NCBI GenBank assembly: GCA_037903355.1
Contig: JBAJFE010000026.1
Location: forward strand, 2,108,001 to 2,172,000
DNA length: 64,000 nt
Origin: Trichuris trichiura
Lineage: Eukaryota > Nematoda > Enoplea > Trichinellida > Trichuridae
Direction: 5' to 3'
Positions 12,239 to 23,963 of this stretch are shown here, piece by piece (position 1 is the stretch's first letter; each line of letters opens with the position of its first letter). The notes beneath the pieces are model-generated. The model saw only the letters and a list, made by a program, of their open reading frames with translations, was not told the DNA's origin and ran no database searches. The translations under genes were made by a program, and so were the position numbers.

Positions 12239-13653
12239 AGAGAAAACTTGAAAGAATACATTCATTCCGACTGCGCGTTAAATAATATAGGAACTGGTTG
12301 GTGACCTCACTTCACTCACCTTCTCCAATTATTTACATTAATAATTTACAAGAACTGTCAACTTTTTCAGCCAGTTATGATGTTTTTACCATTCAACTAT
12401 TTTTCTAAGCATTGATGCAGTTTGAACAGTTTAAGACGAAATGTTGCCTGCTTCATTTACTTATTTCGTCCAATTTTTTTTCTCAAGTGCTGTTTAGTAA
12501 TCTTTAGCGAAATTTGGCGATCTGCAGGCAGACAAAATTTTCTGGCTTTAGTGATTTTCCTTCTCAGTCAGGACTGCTTCTACTGCTCAGCAAATTACTA
12601 CTTAGAATGACTGTTCGCCTTGAAGTAGGTGATGAACTGAATTTCGAAAGCTTAGGTCTTAGTGTCGTCTGTATATATAATGTGCACATTTTTCTTAGCA
12701 TTTTAAAGTCAGTTGTAAATTACTGTCCCGTATGATGGCAAGAAAATTGTCTTATTTCACCTGCAACAAGTTGATTTTATATGTTTCATCCTGCTGACTA
12801 CGTTTAATCAAAAATCGAATCACGTTGATGAGATTAAAGTCAAAGCTAAAATGACATTTATTCACTTAATCAACCACCGTCTGAGTAACCTCGTGAAACT
12901 TACTTTTATTCAGTACAGTCTGGCGAATATTTCTGTCTCTGCAGCGTTGACTACTATGACAAAGATACGGCAAAGACAAAGGCCCACGGTCTTGCTTGTG
13001 TCAGGAAGTGTATAACAAGTAGCCTTCTGTACTTTTAAACCTTTATGTCTAAGCGCTGTCAGTACTACTTCACTCATATTTACTTTCATTTGCATAGCCC
13101 ATCTGTGATTACTGTTCTCTCTATCGATCGAATGTTTGTTGCTCATCAATGCGTTCACCTCACTACAAACATGTCTGATTTGCGAGAATCTCTGTCTGCT
13201 TGATAAGGAATGTGCTGCCTATGCAAAACAGATAAATCGTTAGCTGATTTTTCTTGAATGAACAGAACACTTATTCTACGCGAAGGTGCACAGCGGGAGC
13301 GAATTACCTCTTTGAGGACGACGCTTTTGCCGTACACTTCTTCCAAGAGTATGTGCATTTGCGCTTAAGGCGCGAGAAAACATTGGAGAGCAGCTAGTGC
13401 AATACCGCAAGGTGACAATGTCATGTTGACGTGTGCCAAATGAAGTCTTGGTCAGCAGATAGCGCTACTGTCGAGCTGTCGTCGTCGTCCACATTTGGCT
13501 TCGTTCTGATTGGAGCATTTGAATTTTCCCGTTAAGGAACGGTTTACCACCAAGCCAGAGTTGTCTAGTGCAGACATATGATGCGTTTGAACTATGCGCC
13601 CTTCTACGCCATTATTATCTTGCTTGACTGAACTTTGGAGAACGAGCTGGCCG
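12239..13653. other. Intergenic region between the two ephrin genes
   Basis: About 1.4 kb without a recognisable exon on either strand; the open frames present are short and have no domain. It should contain the 3' end of the first ephrin and the promoter of the second. Confidence 0.5.
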
Positions 13654-16600
13654 ATGATCCTCCTTTTCTCTCTGCTGCAGTGCTTGCATGTAGTGGCTGC
13701 AAGGCACATACAAAGCATCTTCTGGAACTCCACAAATCCGTTGTAAGTTAGTGTGCTTATTTCCTCAGCCTTATTATTCTTTGTTTGAAAATGAAGTTTT
13801 CACCTTTACGCTGTAATTGACTTTTCATTCAGTCTACTTGGGTTTTATTAATAAGTGAAGGTTACCTCAGGCAACATTAAGAGGTTAGCTTGAAATTTGA
13901 CTAATAGTATTGGCAGGGTATAGCGGTTGCTCATTAGTCCATTAGTATTGAAAATCTGAATGGTTTGTTTTCTCTTGGAATCTCGTCTTCTCCCACTTCA
14001 ATGTATCTCTTCTTCGGTTTACCGCAAGTCAAGTTTAAACCAACTGTACTGCGGGGACTGCAAGTACATAATTTGCTTTGTTCGTGTTTCAAGATGTAAC
14101 TCATCCGAATCTATTGCAATAACGTTGAAATGCTGTCTGTGGGCTTCTTATATCCATTCAGTTTGGTTGCTGTTAATCAGTGAATTCGGAAGCGTCACAG
14201 TCCACTTTTTTCTCAATCAAAGGATGAAAACAGCTCGTTGTTCCCTAAGTCATTGAGATGATCGTCTCGTACGACCTGGTTTTCCCTTTGACTCGGCAGC
14301 GATTTGATGGATGAGGGCTTCACTTTCATGAACCGACGCATTCCAAGGTAACGTTGTCATTGCTTAGAGCGGCCAATACGCTTGTGATACTCTATTCTTT
14401 GATTCTTTTTGTACCACTATCTTGTCTGAGCGCTGATTTCATTGTCAGCAGTAACTTAGCTTTGGTCGGTCAAGTGATGTAGACAACATTCTTGTTTCAT
14501 CCCTTTTCCCCAGACGCATGAAAGAAGACGATCGACCCGCATTGTCAGGGTTGCCAAGGTCGTCAGTTCCCGTTAAGCTGAAGCTCTTTGAACGTTCACC
14601 GTTAATGAATTTCTCATCGATCTTTTTATGTCTCTTTCATGCCTCATCTTTCTGAGGTTTCTTCCTATTATACTTCTGTTAATCGGGTTCTACTTTGGTT
14701 TCAACAAGGTGACGCACTAGTGCATTGCCACTGTGAGCTTTTGTCACTTATCCTTGAGTTTGCATCGAACTCAGGTCAGCTTATGTACTGCTGACATCGA
14801 TACTTTTCTTCTCACGTTTGCCTACTGTCAGACTGTTAAGTAGCGTCGTCCATCAAAGGCGGCACCTTTTAGTTTCGTGTATTCCCCTTAATGCACTGTG
14901 TACATAGGCATGTCAGGCAGAGTGCAGCATCTGGTCTCAACGGGTCAGCTACGTTTTTGGACTGGATTAAGCTGAGCAAACTGAGTTTTATTATCTTGAA
15001 AGGGACCTATGTTGAATCAGTCCTTTGCTTGCTATTCTTAACGCTTACTTTTTCTAACCGGTAACTTTCCTTTGGTTGCTCTGGCGTTAGCTAAAGGTCA
15101 GTAGAGTCAAAAGGAATTGTCGTAAGCACTCAAACGGTCAATTTGACCGGTTCTTCTTTCTGGACAAAGGGATCATGAAGAATGCAGCCGTGTGGTTTGT
15201 TGGAGAAGCAACAAGTTCCCTTACTTCGACTTTAACTCACTTGATCCAATCGTCTGATTGCATGAATTCATTGCATGCTGATTGTCTGCATCAAATCGTT
15301 AGAGCAGAACGTATTGCACGGAATATTATTTAAACGAAAGCGAGAAATGAGGTTCATGATCCTTTCTGATTGATTCACTGATTACCCTCTACATATTCGG
15401 TTCGTTGAAACTGTTTGGCAGTTGTCCTTGGCAGACTCGCTTGCGTTTACTGGCCACTGGAAGGGCGCCGTAATAACTGAACCAACGCTGTAGCAGGCAA
15501 CCGGTTTTATTTGGCAAAGTTCAGCGGCTGTTTCTTTCTGGGTTAATCAGCCGTATAATGTTGTTTTCTATCAAATGACCGCTAGGAAGGAAGGTTGCGC
15601 ATACATTGACCAGAAGTTTTCGCTCCGTTGGCATATTAAAGCGTTTATGTGAATGACCTCAGTTTGAAGCTCTACGAGGGCATGTGTGGGCATAAGTATT
15701 CGCCGAAGTGTTGAGTGCCATTGTTTAGCTTGAGATAGTTAAGCTGGACTGATTTGATTAGCTTATTCACCCGTTGGCATGCTTCTGGACGTTCGGGACA
15801 AGACTGTGCATTGAACAAACATGAGTGACCTTTTTTGTCAGAACCATTGTTCGAACGAATGGTGACTCTATACTTTGGTAAAAGATTGCTTGCTAATCAT
15901 GAGCAGAATGCCTTTGGTCAATAAGTTTGACTTTTCCATATTCTTTTTGAGCCGATCATACTGCAGCTGAGCCTACGAAAAAAATAGAGGCCGTAAACTT
16001 CTCACGCTTAGGTTTCACAAGAGCAGAGACGGCTTGATATTTTCTGCTGAAATCATGGACTCGTTGGAAATTCACTGCCCTCGCTACAACGACACCCTAA
16101 CGCAGCACAAGGCTGAATATAGCATCATTTACATGGCAAGTCATTGTTTGGCATATTCAAGCGTTTTTCTTACGTCTACACTTCAAGGTGTCTGAGTATG
16201 GGTATAAGAATTGCATTCTTGACAAAGAACTTCTGGTTGGCCAATGCCTTAGTCCACACGCACGCACATCCATCAGGCTTACCGTACGAGAAGTTTCACC
16301 TCGTGATGATGGTCCTGAATTTCATCCTGGTCATTCCTACTATTTCATTAGTACCAGGTTAAATGCCAAGAAATAAAGTAGATCATCGTGTCTTTTCAGC
16401 TACATCTGATGGAACTAAAGCAGGAGTGAATCTTCAATCGCAGGGCCTTTGTAAAACTAAAAATTTAAAGATGATAATGCGAGTTAAAAGCATGAGAGAA
16501 GACGTGAAGCGCCAACGTACGCATAAAAAGACTAACAGCTACGACAACTGGCCACGCAAATGGTTGGGTCAATCAGTGCAGGAAACGATACCCAGTCGGA

Positions 16601-16946
16601 CAACCTCAAGACGTCTGTCTGAATGGAATGTGGATCCAGATTTACGAAGCAATGGAATACGTGGTTTCGTAATAGAACCGTCAATTCGAGCTCAACCGCA
16701 AGAAAACAACGTGTTCGAGGTTACACGCTTATATGAAGAGCCGGTAATTCTCTATGAGGTTCATGAGTGTAAGTTTTTGTCGCCGATAATGATATATTAA
16801 TTGAAAAATGATCATTTGCAGTCGCTAACATTGGTTTGGATACATTCCAAAGCAGCACGGGTGCAAGTCTCAGGTCCCAGTGGACACTACTTGTTTGTCA
16901 TTTGCATTTTAATACGGTTGATGTAGCTAAATTCATCCTGGAATAG
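13654..16946 (+). CDS. Ephrin, second of a tandem pair
   Basis: Second Eph-receptor ligand gene. Exons 13654-13742, 16012-16135, 16188-16350, 16400-16768 and 16822-16946 give about 289 residues. A signal peptide (MILLFSLLQCLHVVAA) is followed by SIFWNSTNPLF, then LEIHCPRYND, VSEYGYKNC, GQC, DGPEFHPGHSYYFIST and SQGLCKTKNLKMIMRV, so the four ephrin cysteines are present. Exon 2 is 124 nt, as in the upstream ephrin, and the first three intron positions and phases match, which indicates tandem duplication. Intron 2 starts with GC (ATG|GCAAGT) and ends with CAAG; no GT donor keeps the frame. After the ephrin domain comes a basic, Arg-rich linker of about 110 residues absent from the neighbour. 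The C-terminus as read lacks a convincing GPI tail or TM helix, so the last exon is uncertain. Confidence 0.88.
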
Positions 16947-18358
16947 TGCTCGTGCCATTGGACGTTCAGTTTTTCTGTTTGGTTTCTTTTGGAAAGTCGG
17001 CTTTTTCCGTCTTAAGTACCAGTGAATGTCGCGCCTGGACTGACGAACTTCGTCTCAGCTGCATTTGTCCAGTTGGACGTGCTTTCAGACAGCGCTTATT
17101 TCGCGATCTTTTCGCATGTTGTGAATACTCTGTTCTCACTAGTCAGCGTGATGGCTACCGAAGTTGGGCAAACTGTTGCCATTAGTTTTGGTAGTGAATA
17201 AAACCTTTTCATTCAGATCTTGATTGAAAATCATCGAGACCAAATGAATACTCATGCGAGACCAATGGATGCCAGAGAGCGGCCATTCTCTTTATTGCAT
17301 TTAAGATGGCGCCTGGCTGACACTTTATTGATTGGTAATAATCTTATTTCTTTGCGGACTACTGACGTTCATCGTTCAGTCAATCAATGGTTGCATATGT
17401 ACGATTTTTCATATTTGGTGCTTCACTGATTGCATGAATGCCAATTCTGCACAGACGATTGGGATGGGCACCTGCTGATTAGGCAGATCAATTATTCATC
17501 AAATAGTTCGCTTGGTTTTGTCCGTTTGGACAGCGTGGTTCATTGCGGCGTTCCATCTGCATTAAGAAGCACAGTAACAAAAGAAAAATGCACAATTTTA
17601 ATTGATCCCTTGACCTAAAACCACTATTTGTTATTCAAATAGTTCCCCGCGTCTCCGCTGGGATCATTTATCTCTGATACATTATGGCTAACCGATAGTT
17701 TCAACCCAAAGGCGACATGCAACTTGTTGACGCAGGCACAGCGGGAGCGAATTATTGTGATCCAGGTCCCTAATTATTGTGATATTGTAAGCGACTTGGT
17801 GAATGTCAAATGACTCAATGGAAATACAGTAAGAAAAGGCTGCATCTTCCATGCTGCACATTGGAAAAAAGGTCATGAATCAATTCGGTAGCCTACCGGA
17901 AGAACATAGTTATTCAAAATTTCATTTATTCTCGACCAGCTCGAGTTTTTGAACGCGCGGTTTTTCGTAATGCAGCAGCGTAGTTTTCACTTTTTAGTCT
18001 TTGAAACAGCTTGACTTCCGCTAACAGTAAACAATGCGCTTATAATAAAGCAGCAACAATTTACCAGCTAGCGGTTGAGCAGTTCATTAGCAAGAAAACG
18101 CGCAAGTTTCTATGTAAACGCTTATTAAACCAGTACCATTTCTTCAACGTTCGCTTTGCAGTTAAGTAGCATTTATTGAAAAATGTGAAGAGAGCTTTTC
18201 CGTTCACAAGAAAAATGATGTTCTTTGTGAGCTGCTCATATTCATTTTTGTAGCATTGGTAGTATGTAACAGCAGCCGAGCAGAAACTGTAACCGAAGGA
18301 TGCTGTTCATAACCAGTATTCAACGGTTCTGAGTTGAACAGGTCTTTATTTTTCAGCT
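16947..18358. other. Region without a clear gene
   Basis: Short open frames only. Around 18230-18300 there is a hydrophobic open stretch (LLIFIFVALVVC) that might be a signal-peptide exon of the small gene that follows, but no start codon and splice pair fit it convincingly. Confidence 0.4.
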
Positions 18359-18683
18359 ATCTTTGTCCTACTCATTCAATCATTAAAGGATTATCTAACT
18401 GCTGAAGATGATTGGAAACTGCCACAACACCACGCTGCACACGAATGGTTTAACATCACAGAACAAGCTTCTTTTATGCATGATATTAATGCCAAACCAG
18501 CCGTAACGTTGCATATTAAAGGCATGGAGGTATTCGGTTATGTCGCTGCTAAAGAAAGTCGAATAACTAGCCTTTTCCCAGGTACTGAGTTATGAATTTT
18601 GTATGGAGAGTAAAGTTCCAATGCTGATTCACGAAAAAACAAGAAAATGCAACTGTGCGCGTGCGTACAGATTCTGCAAATGA
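18359..18683 (+). CDS. Small two-exon protein fragment of unknown function (5' end missing)
   Basis: Two open stretches join across a 52-nt GT-AG intron: exon about 18359-18529 and exon 18582-18683. The first begins after a pyrimidine-rich acceptor with a hydrophobic segment (IFVLLIQSL) and continues through EWFNITEQASF and AVTLHIKGME. The second reads VLSYEFCMESKVPM and ends KCNCARAYRFCK before TGA. The short product is cysteine-rich at its end and has an N-glycosylation motif (NIT), consistent with a secreted protein, but I recognise no family. No initiator ATG is found in frame; an upstream exon must supply it. The intron length and phase match support coding, while the lack of homology keeps confidence low. 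Confidence 0.4.
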
Positions 18684-19336
18684 CTGGCCCACTGGAAAAC
18701 GATATTTTCGAGTAAGTTATATTCCTTCCCATATGTTTTCCAAGAAACTTACGAATTCTACACCAGTGTGCGTAGCACTCTTGGGCAGAAGAATGAACGC
18801 AATCCTGGTGTGCTTTTTCTTCTTATGAAATCTTTAAGTTGCATTTTTCAGTTCTCATCTTTAATTAAACATTAATTTGCACCTGTACTTTTTAACTGTT
18901 ACTTTGTTCTTTAAACCCTTAAACTTTAACGTTTACCTCAATTTACAGCCACCCCCACACAGCGTTATTGAGATAGACGGCTGCACTCGATTAGCATATA
19001 TTCACTTTCTGTAAAACACTATCCACTACGGCAGCAAGTCAGTGCATTTGTTGAAAACAAATGTATGAGTATCGCTACGAAGTAGGAAAGGTCCGAAAAA
19101 ATTCACTCTCGTACATAGAATTTATTAAGAGAGGTGCACAGGCTGACAAGCTATATTCATTCTTTCTTTTAAGATGCAAAGGCTCACGTAGCTTCATATC
19201 CTTAGTCTGGTCAACCTTAAAGTATTAGAAAAAGGACATAAAAATTGAAATGGAGTATGCTTGACTTAATATATTCTTTTCTGGCACGGTTAATTTACGC
19301 CTTAGAAAGGAAGTAAACCATTAGTCGGATGGCCGC

Positions 19337-20952
19337 TTAGAATTTTTTTCTGATTAGGATTCTAGCCAGGGCGAATGTAATTAACATAAGAATAAAAATG
19401 AAAACGAATGAAGTTATCGAAATGGTTTGCCACAACGCGGAGGTAAAAGATTGTTGATCACCAGGCAAAACATTCACTAGATGACAAGTTGTATTAGGTG
19501 CATAATGCTTAATGTTATTACCTGAATTTTGCAGTTCAGTGGCAAGCGCATTTTCTTCCACCTTAGGAACCGCGAAGACGGATGTATCGTAACGAGTGTA
19601 CAACGTAATGAGCGTTCTAAAGTCTTGGGTATTGTTTCGCCTTACTCTGTTCCCTCTAAAAAAACCAGGCGTCGTGCGATTTTGGCATTCCACCTAAGAA
19701 AATAGAAAATTCGTTTGGAAAGTATTTACTTCTGCTAATACCTGAGGGCATGAATCATCACAAAAAGTGACAACACATTCAAACTGAAGACTTGACGTAT
19801 TGTTTATATTAAAGGCTGTGAAAGTTGCCTGTAGGTGATCCGGTATATGTTTGAAGTCGGAGACTACACCAGGCATCAAAGAGCACCTAGAGATAGAAAG
19901 TTATGTTTAAAGTATAAGCTACAGAAAAGTCTTACCCATTTTTAATTATCGCCACTGGTACTATCGTGCCTGACGGGCTATTTTTGGGTGCCACAGAGCA
20001 ACTTTCAACAAGGATTCCCTCAGCTGAATGAGCAGACCAAAATATTGCTAATCCAAAAGTGCCCTACCGTCATTGTCCGCTTCAATACTCAGCACAACCG
20101 TTTCCCCTATGAAAATTTCTTTCACAGGTTCTGTTCCTCGCAAAATGCGCAGTTTGGCATAGCGTCCTTCTTGCGTTTTTTCCAGCAATTTTTGAGTCAC
20201 TTGGTGGCTAAGGTATTAATATTAATATTAATAGTTTTCTGATTATTTTAGCGTTTATGTTACGTTCCTACGTACGTGACTGTTGCCACTGTAGTATGGC
20301 TTTCTTCAGCAATGTTTGTAGACACTGGGCAGCGTGCTTGATACATGATGTCTCTATCGGTCACTTCGCAGTGTGGTCTGTCATTATGCAAAACTATTGC
20401 CACTTCGATTTCATTATTCTGTTGTATTAATAATGTGTTGACTAGTTTCCCAGAAACGTGCGTAATATTATATCACTTCAACGTTTGCGCCACAAGCCTT
20501 GTTCGCGTCACTGGAGGGGACGTAGAACCAAAACGAAGTCTCGCCATTAATAGGCTTCTGACAAGGATCAGATTTGCCTCGAATTGAAACTGTACCAATG
20601 TAGGGCTAAAAACTGTTCGACCTATGTGAGCTTACTTTGAGAAATCTAATCCCGACAAGATACCTGCGCAGCTTGCATAGTGAAATTAATGCCGTTCGAT
20701 TCACAAATTATACGTGTACGTAGCATTTGGTTCTGCTGAGCTAGTGAATCCATAATCCAAAATCTTTGCACTACCGTTCCACTTTCTGTACCTTGGCTTG
20801 CATTAGGGTCATATGCAATAGCTGAAATCATGAGCAATTACCAAAAGCAAGATAGTGGAAGACGGAACAGCGTACGTACCTGCTGAGAGAACTAGCCTAA
20901 TCGCAGCAAAACAGCACAAAGAAGAAACTGCCAGCAAATTAGTCTTAACCAT
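19337..20952 (-). CDS. ZP-domain membrane protein (cuticlin-like), with an apparent frameshift
   Basis: Single-pass apical matrix protein of the zona pellucida domain class. Minus-strand exons: 20952-20880, 20821-20664, 20605-20276, 20207-20068, 20023-19936, 19886-19742 and 19693-19337; introns are 48-68 nt. A signal peptide (MVKTNLLAVSSLCCFAAIRL) leads into ZP-N (RIICESNGINFTMQ, GTVSIRGKSDPC, ANKACGANVE), then HNDRPHCEVTDRDIMY and ZP-C (AKLRILRGTEPV, VESCSVAPKN, LQFECVVTFC, CQNRTTPG). A furin-like site RGNRVRR precedes a C-terminal TM helix (FVFIFILMLITFALARI), as in cuticlins. In exon 3 the frame breaks just after ANVE: the next conserved segment (NITHVSGKLV) is shifted by one base near 20463-20470, and the exon length is one nucleotide too long. 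It is either a sequencing indel or a recent pseudogenising change. Confidence 0.8.
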
Positions 20953-23841
20953 ATTTTATTTCCTCTTCATTCCTTTACTTTAGTCTTCATACTGCGAAGT
21001 TTCTAATCTCAACGCTTTCTTTAGATTTTACAGATTTCTTTTTGCTGACCCTCTTACGATTTCCTGTAGTATTAAAATCATGTTTGCTTTTAACCAGAAA
21101 TACTAGACTTAAGCGATGTTAACGCTCTAATTGCAACACGAGTGCTTTGAGCGAACTAATAATTCGCTTTATTGCATGAGCGTTACGAAAACGATAAATA
21201 AGTCAACTTCACATGACTCAAGCAACCACGTAAAGGTTTGAAGAACAAGTTTTCCAGGTCTGAAAATTTTTTATGTCTAGCAAACATCTGTCGTTAGGTG
21301 AATACATAAACTCTATGGACTTCTTTGCTTGTTTGACAGGTCTTTTGTTATGAAATCTTGCATCTTCAAGTGCCCATCGCTATTTTTAACATCTTCAAGA
21401 TGCGGTTTAGGGTGCATATGCTCACGAGCATAAATTTTTCTGCTGCGTTGGTAACGGACACTTACTTTTCAAACCGTGAATTCACCTGTGAATTTCACGT
21501 TCCCATCTCGCATGGCGTGTTTAATGTTAATAACACTGTTATTAGGCGGCAAATACGCGTTTGATTCGTCGAAAAATAACCAAAATTTTTCATGTAGCGT
21601 GGCTGGGTGTAGCGCCTATGCCATCATCAATAATAAGGAATGACTCCAGGAAAGCGGGGAACCACATTAACAAAACAACACAACATTTCATAAATTAGCT
21701 CACGGGTTGTCACCTTAATGATCTTGTAGGTTTCGTGCAGGAAAGTGAGCAGAATGCTTTATCTGAAAGGTCTATGAAAGTACAGTTGTCAAAGCTGCAT
21801 TACTTCTTTAGTGCTAATCAATTCGCTGTTTTGAGTAAGCATTAAAATATTACGCGTTTGTTGTAATTTAAAAAGAATGAGTCAAGCTAGAACTCTGCCA
21901 CACAAAAGCGTGACTACTTTTTTCGATTTCTTTATGAATATTCTATGTTTAGCGAGGCTGGGCATTCGGGGCTCTGGCGTTTCTATTAGCAGCGTTTAAT
22001 TGCACCAGCATTAACAGAAAGGCTGATGAACCAGTTGCTAATTTGTTTGAAGATTGTTTTTCATAACTGCTAAAGATTAACTTCCTAGGGCTTCAAAAGC
22101 TTCAGATACGCGTGCTTGAATATTTGATTGACATGTAAGAGCAAGAACAATAAATAGATTTATTTTTAAGCTGGACTGCGCTGTTCTTAAGACCATCAGT
22201 GCATGCAAGTAAAGAATGAAGCAGAAACAGCAAACTGACGACATGGTAAGGGAAAATGTATGTAATGACTACTAAGCTTCAGGGGCATAACGCGAGAAAA
22301 GCAAAAAGTTTGCGCGACAAAAACCCAGGCGTTTTACGCTAGCAAACTCTTGAAGGCATCCGTTTTTCACTTTCTTTTTCAGATTTCTGTTGTGCCAAGT
22401 CCATTAGGAGAAACTTTAGTCTATTAGGAAACTTCATCTACTAGTTTTTGAAATAGTAAAGTAAACGGCTAAATTGCAACAACCAGTCTAAGAAACTAGC
22501 GAAAAGTCTTTTCGATAACAGCTGTTCAGCCCTCTATTCTTGAGGAATACGCATACCGAAATTCTATATGTCGATATTATTTTAATAAGATAAGCCACTT
22601 CTGACGAAGTCGTTATCCTAGCAGTAGTTATACTCGTTTTCCTCATTTCCCGTTTAATAAGAGCAAGTTAGGGAAAGCGCTCATCCCTTTCAGTTGCTAC
22701 AAACAGAGAAAAATGAAAATATCCCAACCGGCTGCAGTTTGAACTTTGCGAACCGTTGTGAACTCAATTCCCAGCTGACAGTTCACTCAAACGCAAACTG
22801 AATTAATGTTGACAGAAACATATAGGGTAAGAGACGCTACGTGGGTTACAGACGGTAAGAATTATACCTTTTTTCGAAGGACAAAAATATCTTTGACTTC
22901 CCGTGCCATTAATGCCGAAATTCAGACGTAGGAGGTCTGTTTTGTTAACAGTTATTTCTAGCAGTGGCTTAAAAAAGTGTTCAGCGTTTTTAGTTCAGTC
23001 AACCTCTCAACGGTTTCATAATTCTACTAACTAATCACAAAGTATAATAAGCATTAATATCGGTAATGCAGAATTCCATTAAATTAAATCTTTTGCGCAT
23101 GTCGATTGATGGACTGTTTTTTGCTTTCCAAACGCTGGAATGCCTTCTTGCAATGAATTACTAAGCATCCCTTTATTACTTCAATACATGGGCTGTTAGC
23201 AAAACGTTTTTGCATTCGAATGGGGCAAACGCGTAATTGTTTCCTTTTTGAAAAGTGCATGCCACGCTCTGATTCTTGCGAGGGCTTCAGAGCACACACA
23301 CACGTTTGCTGTTGACTATTCAAGGCGACAGAAATAATGCCACGTCCAGTAAAAATTCAGTATTCACGTCAAATTCATGTCCAGTATTCACATTCTTGGG
23401 GACCATCGTCTCTGTATAAGATATGTTTTCACCGCTTTTAATGTGCACTTCAAACAAATTCGTTGGTCTATCTTAAACTTCAGTTGCTAACCGATCGATC
23501 GGTTTTGTACATGACTGAAGACGCAAATAAGGCATAAATCATCATATGATCGATTTAGACTTTGGCAACAGGTTCAAATCACAGCGTACAGGTACTTCAA
23601 AATTTTGCATTAGCGTTCTTCTCAACCAAAGCTAGTTCACGAAGCATTTATGCAGTCGAACACGATGTGACCTTAAGCCAATCCACATTGAAGGGTGAAC
23701 GAGTTGCTGGTTCTCCTTTGATTTTCTCGGTTGCAAATTCGCAACTCAAAATATGGTAGAATAGAATTACTTGAACGTGTCACTCTTCGTAACGGCGCAG
23801 TGAAATTACATAGGATGAAGATTTTATTTGTGAAAGAGACT

Positions 23842-23963
23842 ATTATTAACACCGAAACTTAAGGGTTTTGACCTCCACTTGTCGTTAGATTCAGCAACGC
23901 AAATAATTTGACCAGTAACGACGGGTGCAGGTCAAAACCCCAAAAGGTTCGGTGTCAATAATT
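23842..23963. repeat. Short inverted repeat
   Basis: The left arm ATTATTAACACCGAA...GGGTTTTGACCT is the reverse complement, with a few mismatches, of the right arm AGGTCAAAACCC...TTCGGTGTCAATAAT. A GTCGTTA/TAACGAC pair continues the stem inward. It could be a small MITE or a stem-loop; it has no coding potential. Confidence 0.65.

Noticed and set aside
20448..20482. A 35-nt intron (GTGATATAAT...AACTAG) to repair the ZP exon
   Set aside because: It does not restore the frame of the following segment and is shorter than any other intron in the gene.
23560..23600. tRNA-like GGTTCAAATC box
   Set aside because: No matching acceptor, D or anticodon stems around it.
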